From positions 72,501,201-72,565,200 of the forward strand of contig OZ038422.1 in assembly GCA_964036155.1 (NCBI GenBank): a stretch of 64,000 nt of DNA. Direction: 5' to 3'. A program made the translations under genes and the position numbers. Source of the stretch: Diploscapter coronatus. Its lineage: Eukaryota; Nematoda; Chromadorea; Rhabditida; Rhabditidae. This document shows positions 24,601 through 34,530 of this stretch, in pieces. The notes beneath the pieces are model-generated. The model made no database searches, was not told the DNA's origin, and was given only the letters and a program-made list of their open reading frames with translations. The stretch's first letter is position 1. Each line of letters starts with the position of its first letter.

Positions 24601-25253
24601 AGCTGGGCGTCTTCCTGTCGAGATCTTCAATCCACCTTTTCGAATTGCCGCTGCTTGTGATACTGTTCTTACCGATTTTGCAGGTAAAATCAAAATTTTC
24701 AAAAAATAACCCCTGACTTAATTGGACTTATTTTATACCTCCTCGATTCACCAGTGTGAGCACTTCAATTTGTATATTTTCTTTTTAAGATTAACCTCGA
24801 AACATATTATATTTTATTGAAATATTTTGAACGATAAATAGTTTTCTTTCCAGCTAGCGAACATGGTGTTCTTCTTCTTCGAGGCGGTCTACTGGTTCCT
24901 GCCGAGCATTTTCATCGTGTTCGGGCTGATCGTCTTCGAGGGTCTGCTCGGCGGCATGTCCTACGTCAACACCTATAACCATATTCACAAAAAGATATGA
25001 TTTTTATCGGTTTCAAAATATTTTACGTTTTTTTTGTTTTTATTTTTTTTTCTTTCATTTATTTCGATGATAATAATACTTCAGCAACTTTAAGTTCAAA
25101 TAAATTCGAGTTTTCCAGGTCGAACCCGACATCCGCGAATTTTCTTTGTCCGCTGCACTGATGGGCAACTCGCTCGGCATCAACATCGCTGCCTTCCTCG
25201 CCATTCCGCTACATAATTGGGTCTGTGGAATGAACGTACCGAGTGGACGTTGA
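21630..25253 (+). CDS. cln-3: CLN3/battenin family lysosomal membrane protein
   Basis: Thirteen exons: 21630-21700, 22002-22119, 22471-22592, 22988-23146, 23427-23579, 23625-23733, 23867-23936, 23989-24122, 24364-24432, 24476-24547, 24591-24683, 24854-24994 and 25119-25253, about 481 residues. Family hallmarks are WILGLCNNYGYVIMLSAAED near the N-terminus, SYFVVAYS, GEITFLAMS, the loop GSWSSGTGGAGLIGS, VYFAEYMINQGL and EGLLGGMSYVNTYNH. CLN3 proteins are multi-pass late endosomal/lysosomal membrane proteins related to transporters; loss causes Batten disease in humans. A Ser/Asn-rich cytosolic loop around exons 7-8 is less conserved. C. elegans has three cln-3 paralogues and I cannot say which is closest. 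One junction is odd: the exon ending at 24994 (HIHKK) must join 25119 (VEPDIREFS), but the intron starts ATATGA, not GT. Confidence 0.9.
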
Positions 25254-25487
25254 TTATTTATTACTTTGAGAAATTGAATAGTAAAGTGCGCGAAAAGTTA
25301 TCAACTGAATTCGATTTTTCGCTACGCCATTAATCAGCTAAATAAAAATGTATCAATTATCATTGAAACTGGTCTAAGATGGTTAGTTATAGTCAAATCA
25401 AGTGAAGTTCAGTATTATCAATGTTGGGCGGTCCGCTCCTCGTGCCCCTAACAGACCTAGGGAGCACCTTCGTCAGACGAAGAAAAT

Positions 25488-25540
25488 ACACGGGAGGTAG
25501 ATCGCAAGGGCTTTCCGACGATCGTCCTCCTTAGGTCTGA
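25488..25540. repeat. Dispersed GGTAGRTCGC repeat, copy 3
   Basis: ACGGGAGGTAGATCGCAAGG through CGTCCTCCTTAGGTCTGA aligns with the copies at 2078 and 4615. With CAGACCTAGGGAG at about 25453 it may form a larger element with inverted ends. Confidence 0.5.
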
Positions 25541-25740
25541 ATATATATGTATATATATATAGAAGATAACGAAAATCATAACAAGTCGCCACTGTCTTTC
25601 ATTCGCGATTAGAAATTACAGAATATTTCCAAGAAGGTATTAATTATTCCATGAAATAAATCTATTTATAAAAATGTAAGAACTTATTTAGTCGGTTTTG
25701 CAATACAGAAATAGCAAATTTGAACAGTAGTTTGTAAATA

Positions 25741-25883
25741 GCGTAACGTAAAATGAGGAAGCATTTTTAGTATTTGATGAAATGCTTCCTTTTCTGCACA
25801 AATCCTGTCAATTTCTACTACGTCCAGTCATTTTTACGTTTCATCAAATACTAAAAAGCGCGTTTCGCCATTTCGCGTTACGC
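25741..25883. mobile_element. MITE-like element with GCGTAACG ends
   Basis: Left arm GCGTAACGTAAAATGAGGAA continuing to TTTTTAGTATTTGATGAAA, and the right arm read as complement GCGTAACGCGAAATGGCGAA continuing to the same TTTTTAGTATTTGATGAAA, bound about 143 bases. Confidence 0.65.
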
Positions 25884-25941
25884 CATTCCGTTATTACGTC
25901 ATTTGTAGGTTGCCATTTGAGCAAATTTTAACGGAAAGTTT

Positions 25942-26093
25942 CTACAAAGATAGGCGAATGCAGAAATTCGGCACGAAGAGGAATGGTCTGTTGGCGATGA
26001 ATGGACATTTCGGTTTCGGTATTCTGACCATGCTTATGAGAATGTAATTATGGACCGCAGTTATCGAACCTGCAGTGGTTCCTTTTTGTTAAC
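25942..26093 (-). pseudogene. Decayed serpin reactive-loop exon
   Basis: Read on the minus strand it starts after an AG with VNKK, then needs one extra base to continue as GTTAGSITAV, then MVRIPKPKCPF and ANRPFLF. These match the hinge, P' side and F(L/F)F strand of the intact cassettes at 26392-28330. The length (152) is one base short of whole codons, and the end (VPNFCIRLSL) has lost the PLFVGxF motif. It is the most distal cassette of the serpin gene. The one-base loss is in a short homopolymer and could be an assembly error, but the changed C-terminus supports decay. Confidence 0.65.
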
Positions 26094-26391
26094 CTAAATT
26101 TGGACATCTTAGTATTTTATAATTAAACACCAAAAATTCACGAAAATCGACAAATACCTTGCTTTTGACATTTATTTTGTGTTTCTCAATGTACAGAAAA
26201 GATTGTCGACAATATGAGACATTAATCAATAGTCACTGAATATCAATGATCGACGGGAACTTGTAAGCCGCGAGACATCATTACACAAGGTATCGAATAA
26301 AAGTTTAGGAAAGATACTGTTTCTCATACTTCGTCTTAGCTTTGTATCGTCATGTCATACGGTTTATAAATTACAGTGGTAATGAGAAAAT

Positions 26392-26550
26392 TCATTGAAA
26401 AGCCCCGACAAATAGCGGATGTTGGTTGTAAGTGAGCGCGAAGAAGAACGGTCGATCTGCCTGAAAGAGAATCGGTTTGTCCATGCGAATGGAAGTAGGC
26501 ATCATTCGAATCGAGGTTACTGCAGCTGCCGTGGTTCCCTCCTCATCGAC
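26392..26550 (-). CDS. Serpin alternative terminal exon 5
   Basis: Encodes VDEEGTTAAAVTSI, then RMMPTSIRMDKP and ends HPLFVGAFQ with TGA. Hinge counting predicts P1 Thr in PT|S. The LTYNQHPLFVG strand is shared with cassette 4, so these two are sister duplicates. 159 bases, phase 0. Confidence 0.85.
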   Translation of the reverse strand, partial: VDEEGTTAAAVTSIRMMPTSIRMDKPILFQADRPFFFALTYNQHPLFVGAFQ

Positions 26551-29500
26551 CTGAACTTGAAATAGGTAAGTTATCCCGTGATCAGATGATTTAAAAATTT
26601 AACTATATAAAAATCGTGTGTTGACATGCTTGCATTTCCATTGTGCATTATTCTCATGCAAGATTTACATATGATAAGGATTTTAGTGTTATCGTGATTA
26701 GTGTTAGAAATGTCTCTGGTTAGTAGACTCTCATGATTCACCGTTGTCAGACTAGTTTTCCATTCATTTATATATCAGTATTCATTTAAATCCAAATAAA
26801 TTCATCTAAGCAAATATAAATACCCTCCAAAGTAAACCAAAATATCATGTTAGTTATTGAAGACCCCGACGAACAGAGGATGTTGGTTGTATGTCAATGC
26901 GAAGGCGAAGGGTCGATCTGCTTGGAATACAATCGGTTCCTCGGTGTTCATTATTGCTGATAAAAGCGTGATCTTCAAAGCGGTAACCGCTGCAGCTGTC
27001 GTTCCCTTCTCATCGACCTGAAATTTTTAGGTTCTTCCAAAAATAGGCCATATCCACCAAATTAAAAATTTATTCCCATGAGCAAAGCTATCACAATCCA
27101 TATATGGAGTAGTGCAAAAATAGGGCTATAAAATTAGGCTGAAAGTGCGAATAAATGCCCATAATAAATATGCGTCAATTTTGGGATTACTTGATGCAAT
27201 CAGATAGTCAGTAAATGGATAGCAAAAATAAGTTAAATTCCTAACTATAACAGAAGTTAGACAGTTTTGATAAAGCAGTACTGGTAATGATGTAGTAAAA
27301 CTAAGAAATGGCAAAGGATAAGCAAAGCTACGATAACGACAACAACATTTCTATTCTTCATTCTTATTCAGAAGTGACAACATAATTAACGCAACTACTT
27401 GTCTGAATTAACAAAATTAATAGTGAGTTCCGGCGAAGAGAATACTGTTTTGGTAGGTGACAGCGAAAAAGAAAGGGTGGTCGGCAATGAAACGGGTCGC
27501 AATGGGTTCAGCAATAGGGCGAGATCGAACTCGGATGTGCAAGGAAGTCGCTGCCGAGGCGATGACACCCTGCTCGTCAATCTAAAAGAAGAAGAAAATA
27601 ATCTGAATCCGAAATGGCGAAGATCGGTGCAAACTTTTCAAGTCACTGCAATATTACTGCTTCAGATTACATGAGAAGTGTAACTAACGAAAAGATCTAT
27701 GAGTTAGTAAGCAATAATGGAATAAATGGTGAAAACAACGAAGCCTCTATTAATGACACGAAGTTAGTAGAATGAGCATTAGTCACATTGAAGCAATACC
27801 CAACGATTGCGTTTCAAGTTAGTCAACTTTGACTCCGACAAAAATAGGACTACGATTGTGAGTGACAATGAATAAAAATGGTCTATTGGCAATGAATCTG
27901 ATGGGAGAAGGAGGATGGCGAGCTGGGTGAGAACGACCTCGGAAATGCAACACCGTTACAGCGGCAGCTACGACACCGGACTCATCCATCTGAAGATGAC
28001 GAGGAAAATGAAGTTATTTTTTGAAACTCAGACAGCAACTTGGATTTAACGCGCGACATAGAAAGTAGAAAGTAAAATAAGAAGCTGTAGTCCTTTCTCA
28101 AATACTTCCACCATTCAAAACTCAGATTTACGAAGTGAGAGTTGAGAAGGCGTACATCGGGATCAGTCCATCTTGATGCCAACAAAGATCGGACTATGAT
28201 TGAAGCTGACAATGAAGAGGAAGGGATGATCGGCAGTGAAGTGAATTAGTTCGGGCTGTTTCATTGGTTTGCGGCTTTTCATCAGACGAATTGAAGTCAC
28301 CGCAGCAGCTACGACTCCTTCCTCATCGACCTGGAATCGATGATCTCTTTCGATTTGAGACTAGCATACGAGATTCGTAGCACATAGGAATAACTCAGAT
28401 ATTTAAAGCGGTTATGTTTACGACTCATAATTCCTTACAAACTAGAAACTTTTTCTTAAATTTGGCCACCGCACCAAGGGTCGACCAGAGTTCCGATTCC
28501 GGTCTCGCGAAAAGTAAAACTCTGATTCCGTAATTTTTAAAATTGAATTCCGGTCCCACAAATTTTCAAATTCGATTCCGGCCTGCCTCTGCATCGCATC
28601 GCAGTTCAACTCAATTTTCTCCACCGTGCTGTGGTTGTGGTGGAAAATTCCCAAATCAGTTTTCCTATAACGTTTCAGTTAGATTTTGTATTCTATCATG
28701 GCTATTTTGTTGCTGATTGAATTACATTTTTATCGTCGAGTAAACTAAATTGCATAGCAGTGCGTCGTGCGGACAAAACGAGTATACAAGTGCTATACGG
28801 AATGCAAAGCTTTGAGCATGCAAAATTAATAAAGAAATTGCTCAAAACGAAAAGAAACTACTGTAGAACCTCTAATTGAAGTCCACTCCTCAAAACGCTA
28901 GAACTAATCAATACCCATCTCAACTCATCTTGTAAGGTGTTTCTATGCATTCTTTAGAGTGGATAGAGGATATTTACTTTTGATTCAAAATCTCTACGAT
29001 CATCAGATGAAGAGCTATGATGGTTTGAAATGTTTGATTTTTTTTAGAAATTAGGCCTCTAAAAATAGAAGCCTATAGACTTCAATTGGGGGGTTTTGCG
29101 GTAACTCACCTCAATCATAGCCTTGTGCATGGCATCGCTGACTTTGAGGGGAATGTCAGATATTCCGTCGAGTTGGGCTGAGTTGGTGAAGACTTTCGTG
29201 ATGCCGACTTTCTGCAGCATGTCGTTCAACTTCTGCGAGGTTTCTATCTTCATTTTTGGGATTTTGACCTGAAACTCAATTTGGATCTTCGAATCAGCAA
29301 TTTGCACTGAAAAATATGTCACAGAAATGATTGGTAATAAATAGTGGTGAACCATTGTATCATTATGATATATCTAAATTTAAAAGAATATTTTACCGTG
29401 ATGTATGTGTTCTTGACCGACTTCAGCAGGTTCTGAACCTTCTCTGCCGTCATTCCTTTGACGAATTTAGCAAGTCCGAATTTTTCCTTTGGTAAGAAGA

Positions 29501-30708
29501 TATTGAACGCGTAGGCGGGGTCCTTGTATTTCAGGGAGAGAACCTAATATTTATTTTCACGATTCGTCTAGAATAAAAATGATTACCTCGACTTCATCGT
29601 TGGCAGCATAATCACGGTGGACGTTGAAATCATTGAGGAAAGGAATCTGAAAAAGAAAAATGAGTTTTTCAAATCGATAATCGTACATTGTTTGTTGAAA
29701 AAGCGAAAAAAATGAAATTTGACCTTCTTCTGGTTGTTCTCGCTGGTGAAGAAGTCCGAGTCCTGAGTGCTGGACTTCGAGAATTCATTTTGCCAATCTG
29801 CCTTCAGATAGAGCGCGTTGATCAGGAAGGCAGCAGTATCAGCTGAAATTTGTTATTTCAATTTGAAGAAGAAACTTTCGCACTATATTGCCAAGTCTTT
29901 AAAGAAAAAATAATTCTTTCCAGACACTTCTATTTGGTATTGCGAATGCGATCGATGATATTATTCATTCAATCATCTAAAAACTCACAGTCTATCGAAT
30001 CAGCCTTGACGATCTCCGAGATCTTTCCTCTCGTCTGCTCCTTCACGAAGTCGTTCATGATCTGAGCAGATTCAATCGCTTTGTCGAAATCCAAATTCTG
30101 TGCCGTCGCGTTGTAGCTCTTCGAAATCGCATCCAAGTAGGTCTGCTTGATGGGGAATTTATTTCTGAAATTTTATAGTTGATCGTATAATTGTTTGCTG
30201 AAATAAATGTTACTTTTACTTGATCATTTAAGTCGGGAATTTTGGAGCATACCTGATAAAAGCTTTGTTGGCGATGTTGACCTCGACTCCTTTCTGGGGG
30301 TTTGCCAGTCCGGAAGAAAGGGACGAATAGTGCTGTTTCAGTTGATCATCGTTGGCTCCTAAATCGCCAAAATTATCAATTTTGATTGATGATATCATGA
30401 ATATACAAAACAAAACAAATCAATACTTTGGATTATTATTAATTTTTCAATAACTAGAAAATTATTCTCATTTAATTTTTAAATTAAAAAATGACCTTTG
30501 AAAATAGCATCAGCAATCTGCTTCTTGGTTTCTCCTTCGGCACCAGCGTGAACCAACGAAAGTGCGAGGGCGATCGACAGTGGGGAAAACACGAATGATT
30601 CGTTCAGTGGGAACTGAATTTTCAAATTCTCTAGGAAAATGAGATCTTCAATATCACCTGCTGCAAAACCCCTAATCCGAAAGAAGTTTCGGCTTCGAGG
30701 AACGACAT
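26392..30708 (-). CDS. Intracellular-type serpin with alternative reactive-loop exons
   Basis: Constant exons, in transcript order: 30708-30658, 30613-30496, 30358-30253, 30164-29989, 29842-29724, 29646-29587, 29543-29397 and 29268-29110, giving 312 residues from MSFLEAETSFG. Serpin hallmarks are FVFSPLSIALALSLVHAGA, FLINALYLKADW, IFLPKEKFG, VKIPKMKIE and the end SDAMHKAMIE. No signal peptide is present, so the protein should be cytosolic, like most C. elegans SRP serpins. The phase-0 donor at 29110 can join any of five downstream terminal exons (28330-28163, 27989-27819, 27581-27417, 27017-26850, 26550-26392), each carrying hinge, reactive loop, C-terminal strands and a stop. Isoforms of about 366-368 residues result. 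Serpins trap proteases covalently; each cassette would set a different target (family knowledge plus inference). Confidence 0.9.
26850..27017 (-). CDS. Serpin alternative terminal exon 4
   Basis: Encodes VDEKGTTAAAVTAL, then KITLLSAIMNTEEP and ends HPLFVGVFNN with TAA. Hinge counting predicts P1 Leu in LL|S, typical of chymotrypsin-like or cathepsin targets. 168 bases, phase 0. Confidence 0.85.
   Translation of the reverse strand, partial: VDEKGTTAAAVTALKITLLSAIMNTEEPIVFQADRPFAFALTYNQHPLFVGVFNN
27417..27581 (-). CDS. Serpin alternative terminal exon 3
   Basis: Encodes IDEQGVIASAATSL, then HIRVRSRPIAEP and ends SILFAGTHY with TAA. Hinge counting predicts P1 Arg in RVR|S. The usual PLFVG motif is altered to ILFAG. 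165 bases, phase 0, acceptor TTTTAG. Confidence 0.85.
   Translation of the reverse strand: MDEQGVIASAATSLHIRVRSRPIAEPIATRFIADHPFFFAVTYQNSILFAGTHY
27819..27989 (-). CDS. Serpin alternative terminal exon 2
   Basis: Encodes MDESGVVAAAVTVL, then HFRGRSHPARHPP and ends SPIFVGVKVD with TAA. Hinge counting predicts P1 Arg in RGR|S, a trypsin-like target. 171 bases, phase 0. The ending SPIFVG is shared with cassette 1, suggesting they are sister duplicates. Confidence 0.85.
   Translation of the reverse strand: MDESGVVAAAVTVLHFRGRSHPARHPPSPIRFIANRPFLFIVTHNRSPIFVGVKVD
28163..28330 (-). CDS. Serpin alternative terminal exon 1
   Basis: Encodes VDEEGVVAAAVTSI, a canonical hinge, then RLMKSRKPMKQ and ends SPIFVGIKMD with TGA. 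Counting from the hinge Gly as P15 places P1 at the Ser of MKS, one residue from a Lys, so Lys or Ser is the likely P1. It is the cassette nearest the constant exons. Exactly 168 bases, phase 0, acceptor TTCCAG. Confidence 0.85.
   Translation of the reverse strand, partial: VDEEGVVAAAVTSIRLMKSRKPMKQPELIHFTADHPFLFIVSFNHSPIFVGIKMD
28470..28610. repeat. ATTCCGG-containing degenerate repeats
   Basis: Four irregular units containing GATTCCGGT, GATTCCGTA, GAATTCCGG and GATTCCGGC lie between serpin cassette 1 and the last constant exon. They carry no cassette-like coding. Confidence 0.4.
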
Positions 30709-32975
30709 CCTGAAGTGATTATCTTTGAATAAAAATTCGAAAAGACTAAGTATTGATGTTATGGGCAAATATGTTATAGAAAATAGGAGTATCTGAACCA
30801 AAAAGAGGTTTGACCTTGCTGAGGGACCTTTTTATCGAGCGACACATTGATTTATGCGATAAGATCGGGGGTTCATATGTTCCTATTCGAGAAAAAGTTT
30901 GTTTGTTCTGGCGAATATGAAAAATGACCTAATGTTATGCGAAAACCTATGACAAAATATTGATTATGAGGAGAAATTGTTTTGAATACGCATTATAATG
31001 AATGGGGTTTTTCAAGAGTAATTAGCAATAATATCTTTTCAGTTGAGCCTTCTAAACTAATTAGTAAAGATCAATGCTTGGATATGAATAAAAACGAAGT
31101 CAATTTTACAGATGTTTGCATGAAAATTGATTGAAATTCAAGCCTAAAATCGAAACTCAGCGAAAATGCTTCATTTATAAAGAAACTATCAAATGATTTT
31201 TGACATTTATGTGACACACGAATGCATAAACAATTTCGATTATATGTTTTGGCGAAATCTGAGTCACTTCATTGAAGAATATTTTCAATTAGCTTTTGCC
31301 TTTTCATAAAAATGAAAATATTTCACATTTGGACAAATATTAATGACCTATTCATGGAAATTAGCTTAAAGATATTTGAAAAAAACCATTTCAGAAATTT
31401 CGAGATTCATGATGAAATAACATTCGAAAATGTTTTGAGACTTTTATTTTCGCAAGCTCTAAAAAATAGCGACTTGGCGAAATTAAAATCGTAAACAGAA
31501 TAGAGTCAGTCAAAAAGCTTTCCGAAATTTCCTGAAAAATAGCATTTCATGTTGAAGCATATTGAATTTAAACAATCTGAAATATCCTTTGAAAAAGTCA
31601 ATTATAATCGACACAGCTATATGAATGATTTCACTGATGGTGAGTCTATAAAAGGATCGTTTTCGTGTCGACAAAATATTGACCCTTCGTCGTGTGTTTG
31701 GTCTTCGAGTGAGCTAATAAGCAAAGAAATCGAGATGACGTAATTATAAGTATGCGAACATATGAATTGGTCAAATGGACTATTCTGAGAAAGCCCTGTC
31801 AACATCATTAGATTTTCAAATAGTAGTGCTAATAATGTGATTCATGAATTTTTGCGCATAATTTGACATAATTTGTAATAAAATGTAAACGAAAGTCTAA
31901 GTTTGTTATTTGAAATATATCACCATGGTAACGCGATCTAGATATAAACACTTGTGAATTATAAACAACTTACTTTTCATTTGTGTCAGACATATTTTAA
32001 AATAACTAGTTGCCTGAATATTGTATCTGAAAATAGTGAAATTTAAAAAAGCCTACGAAGAAAAAGTTTTGCAACTGCTGAATGTCAAAAGTGAGCACTC
32101 TTTTTCGTTTTATTTCGATTTTTTCGTCTTTCGAAACTGCGTATTGATTGCCTGGCAACGCATTCTCTTTGCAAGGATCGTTCAACTTTTTTCTCTTCCT
32201 CTTTAAACCTCCCATTTAGTTTGGAATCTATCATCTTTCTTTTTTCGTGTTGACTTATAGTGCTATTTGAAATTGTTTGCTTATCAAATGTGATTCATCG
32301 TGAATGAGTATCACAAAAGATCAATAACATTCTCAAATTAAAATTGGTCGTAACTTGGTACTTGAGAATATTTTATTTAAATTAATTAAAAATAAATAAA
32401 TGAAACCCGAAAATTTTCACTTATCAAAATAAATAGCTTGGAGATCATTGAAACATTTTCATCAATCAAAATAATGCGAATTGGGATTTCATTACACCTT
32501 TCATAGACCCTGTAGCATGAAATTATGACAAAATAACGAAATTTTTCGAACTAGATAATCACAACCCTGTGAAAAATGAAAGAATACTTTGTTGGAATAA
32601 AAATTCAGGTTTAAAAAATATTGTACAATTCAGAAAAGTCTTCAAGTGAAAATAGTATCTTTTGAAAGAACGAGATTGTCAATGATCGATTACTCGAGAC
32701 GAAGTAAATAACACAAATTTTGTGCAGCAGACCGCTATTACATCATATTCAAAGAATGTACTCGACGACTATTTGTAAATACGCAATGCACATTTTATAT
32801 ATTCGATTTGTGCATCATCTATTTCGTCTCGAGTTATCGTTCATTGACAATATCATATGTACATTATTATGCGCTTGAATCGTAAAAAATATTCCATTAC
32901 AAAGGCCAAAAAAGCAAACTAATTTAACAAAAATAATCTGATACCACAAGAAATTTTGAATCATATAAAAGACCT
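30709..32975. other. Intergenic: serpin promoter side and rpm-1 3' flank
   Basis: Both flanking genes are on the minus strand, so this holds the rpm-1 3' UTR on the right and the serpin promoter on the left. Apart from MITE family B copy 2 at 32674-32854, I see no exon or RNA gene. Confidence 0.5.
32674..32854. mobile_element. MITE family B, copy 2
   Basis: Ends GATTGTCAATGATCGATTAC and the complement GATATTGTCAATGAACGATA, both continuing with ACTCGAGACGAA, frame an interior with GACGACTATTTG and TACGCAATGCACA. These match the copy at 14989-15200. It lies about 120 bases past the rpm-1 stop codon. Confidence 0.75.
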
Positions 32976-34530
32976 TTAAAATGTGCAAATATTCCTGCAA
33001 ATACCACATCCCATCGCGAATTCTTCTCCAGTGGGTGGATGCTCAATTTTCAGAGGACAGGGTCCATCTTCTAATTGCACTCCTGAAATTTTAGTTTACT
33101 GAAAAGTAAGAATTTTAAAAATGTACTCCTTGGCCCCGCAGGACATTTCGGCAGTTGGTTCTTCGGCAGGCATATGAGTTGTTGAAAATCGTCATGACAC
33201 GCTGCGCAGAAATGAGTCGTTCCAAAGCTGTAAAATCAATTTTATTGAAATGTTTCCAAATTTCAGTTGATGAATGAAACATCGAGTGTCCAGTCCATCC
33301 AAACCTTTTTTCATCTATCAAAATGTTTCAAAATAGATATTCTCTATCAGAAATAGTCAATTTACTATAATTGCAGATCGAATAGAGCGAAGCGTGAAAT
33401 CAGGAAGGAGGTGAAGCTTACCAGAAATATACGGCGATCGAGCAACAGAATCTGCATTTGTATTCGAGGTATTCAACTCCATGTCTGCTGCAAATTTGCA
33501 CTCCGCTTGGATCGGAACAGCCTCCACAAATCAACTCTTCTGGATTGTACTGGGATGAGTCGAGGGCCTGAACTCCGATATAATTTACTAAGTCTCAAGA
33601 AGTTTGATATTTGACCTTATTGCTAAATCATATGATCATCGAGTTCAATTGGTATTTTAGCAAAACTTTATTATGTTATATATTTAACATTTTTGTATGT
33701 TTGGAGGAGTCTCATGAATGAATTTCAAACTTAACGAATGACGCTGTGTATGAATTGTCTGCTAAAAATATTCTGTTGAAATGAAAAATTATCTCATTAA
33801 CTTAATTAAAAAAAAAACTCGTCACTCACTACTTGACACCGACTCTCCCCTCCAAAATAGGCCTTATTGCACTTGAAGCAGAGAACGTACATGTACCTGT
33901 CCATCGCGTAGTCTTCCAGACGACCGTAGTACTCACTGAATTTGAAGTTCTGAAAAGATAAAAAGGCTAAAAATACCTAGCTTCATCCGTTAGTGCTGGA
34001 TTGTTCAGGAGTCCGTCATATTCCAGTCGCATTCGAGCTTTGTTGATGACCTCTTGCTGAAGAGCCAGTAGAGGTTCAAGAAGATCGGATAAACCGACGT
34101 GGTTCATCTGTAGTTCAATTTTACAAACTTTATCATTGAATATGTTTCGATCATATTGAAGTCGAATGAAATTTCAAAGATTAACAATACATATTTAGTT
34201 CTGAAAGAAAAACTGTTGAGAAACATATCCTGCGCACGTTTTCCTTCGGACAGAAAAAAGATGCAAAAAATTTCTCGTCTTTAAAATCTACCTGTCGATT
34301 ACACAGTGGGCAGTTCATGAATCTAAACTGTATCCTCGGTCCATTCCAGCGATTTGTCAGCACTGTCTTCAAGCAATTGTAATGGAACAAATGACCACAT
34401 TCGAGCTGAAAATTCAGCGCTTTTGACTTTCTCAATGGTTTTTGATACTTGAATGCATGGAGCAGCCCCGAGTCGATCCGTAAAGCAAATCACGCAAACG
34501 TCGTCGCAGTCTTGGCGATTTTCCTGGAAA
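32976..34530 (-). other. rpm-1: RING plus tandem-cysteine relay ligase module
   Basis: The RING is [32 protein letters not shown] and NCPLCNRQ. The tandem-cysteine domain follows. Human MYCBP2 relays ubiquitin from Cys4520 to Cys4572, then to Thr/Ser, using Glu4534, Phe4573 and His4583. Equivalents are present here: Cys of GGESRC (codon 33836-33838), Glu of NPEELICG, Cys-Phe of AVYFCFGTTHF and His of ACHDDF. The downstream Cys codon is split by an intron (33422-33421 and 33227). Non-lysine ubiquitination by this worm protein is inference from these residues. Confidence 0.88.

Larger units (their letters stand above)
25254..25941. other. Intergenic with two repeat elements
   Basis: Between CLN3 and the tail of the serpin gene on the opposite strand. 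It contains the third dispersed-repeat copy (25488-25540), preceded by ACAGACCTAGGGAGCACC whose complement echoes the repeat's end, an AT dinucleotide run, and an inverted-repeat element at 25741-25883. Confidence 0.55.

Noticed and set aside
27399..27674. Plus-strand 91-codon frame
   Set aside because: It is antisense to the third serpin cassette, whose minus-strand reading has the hinge and loop.
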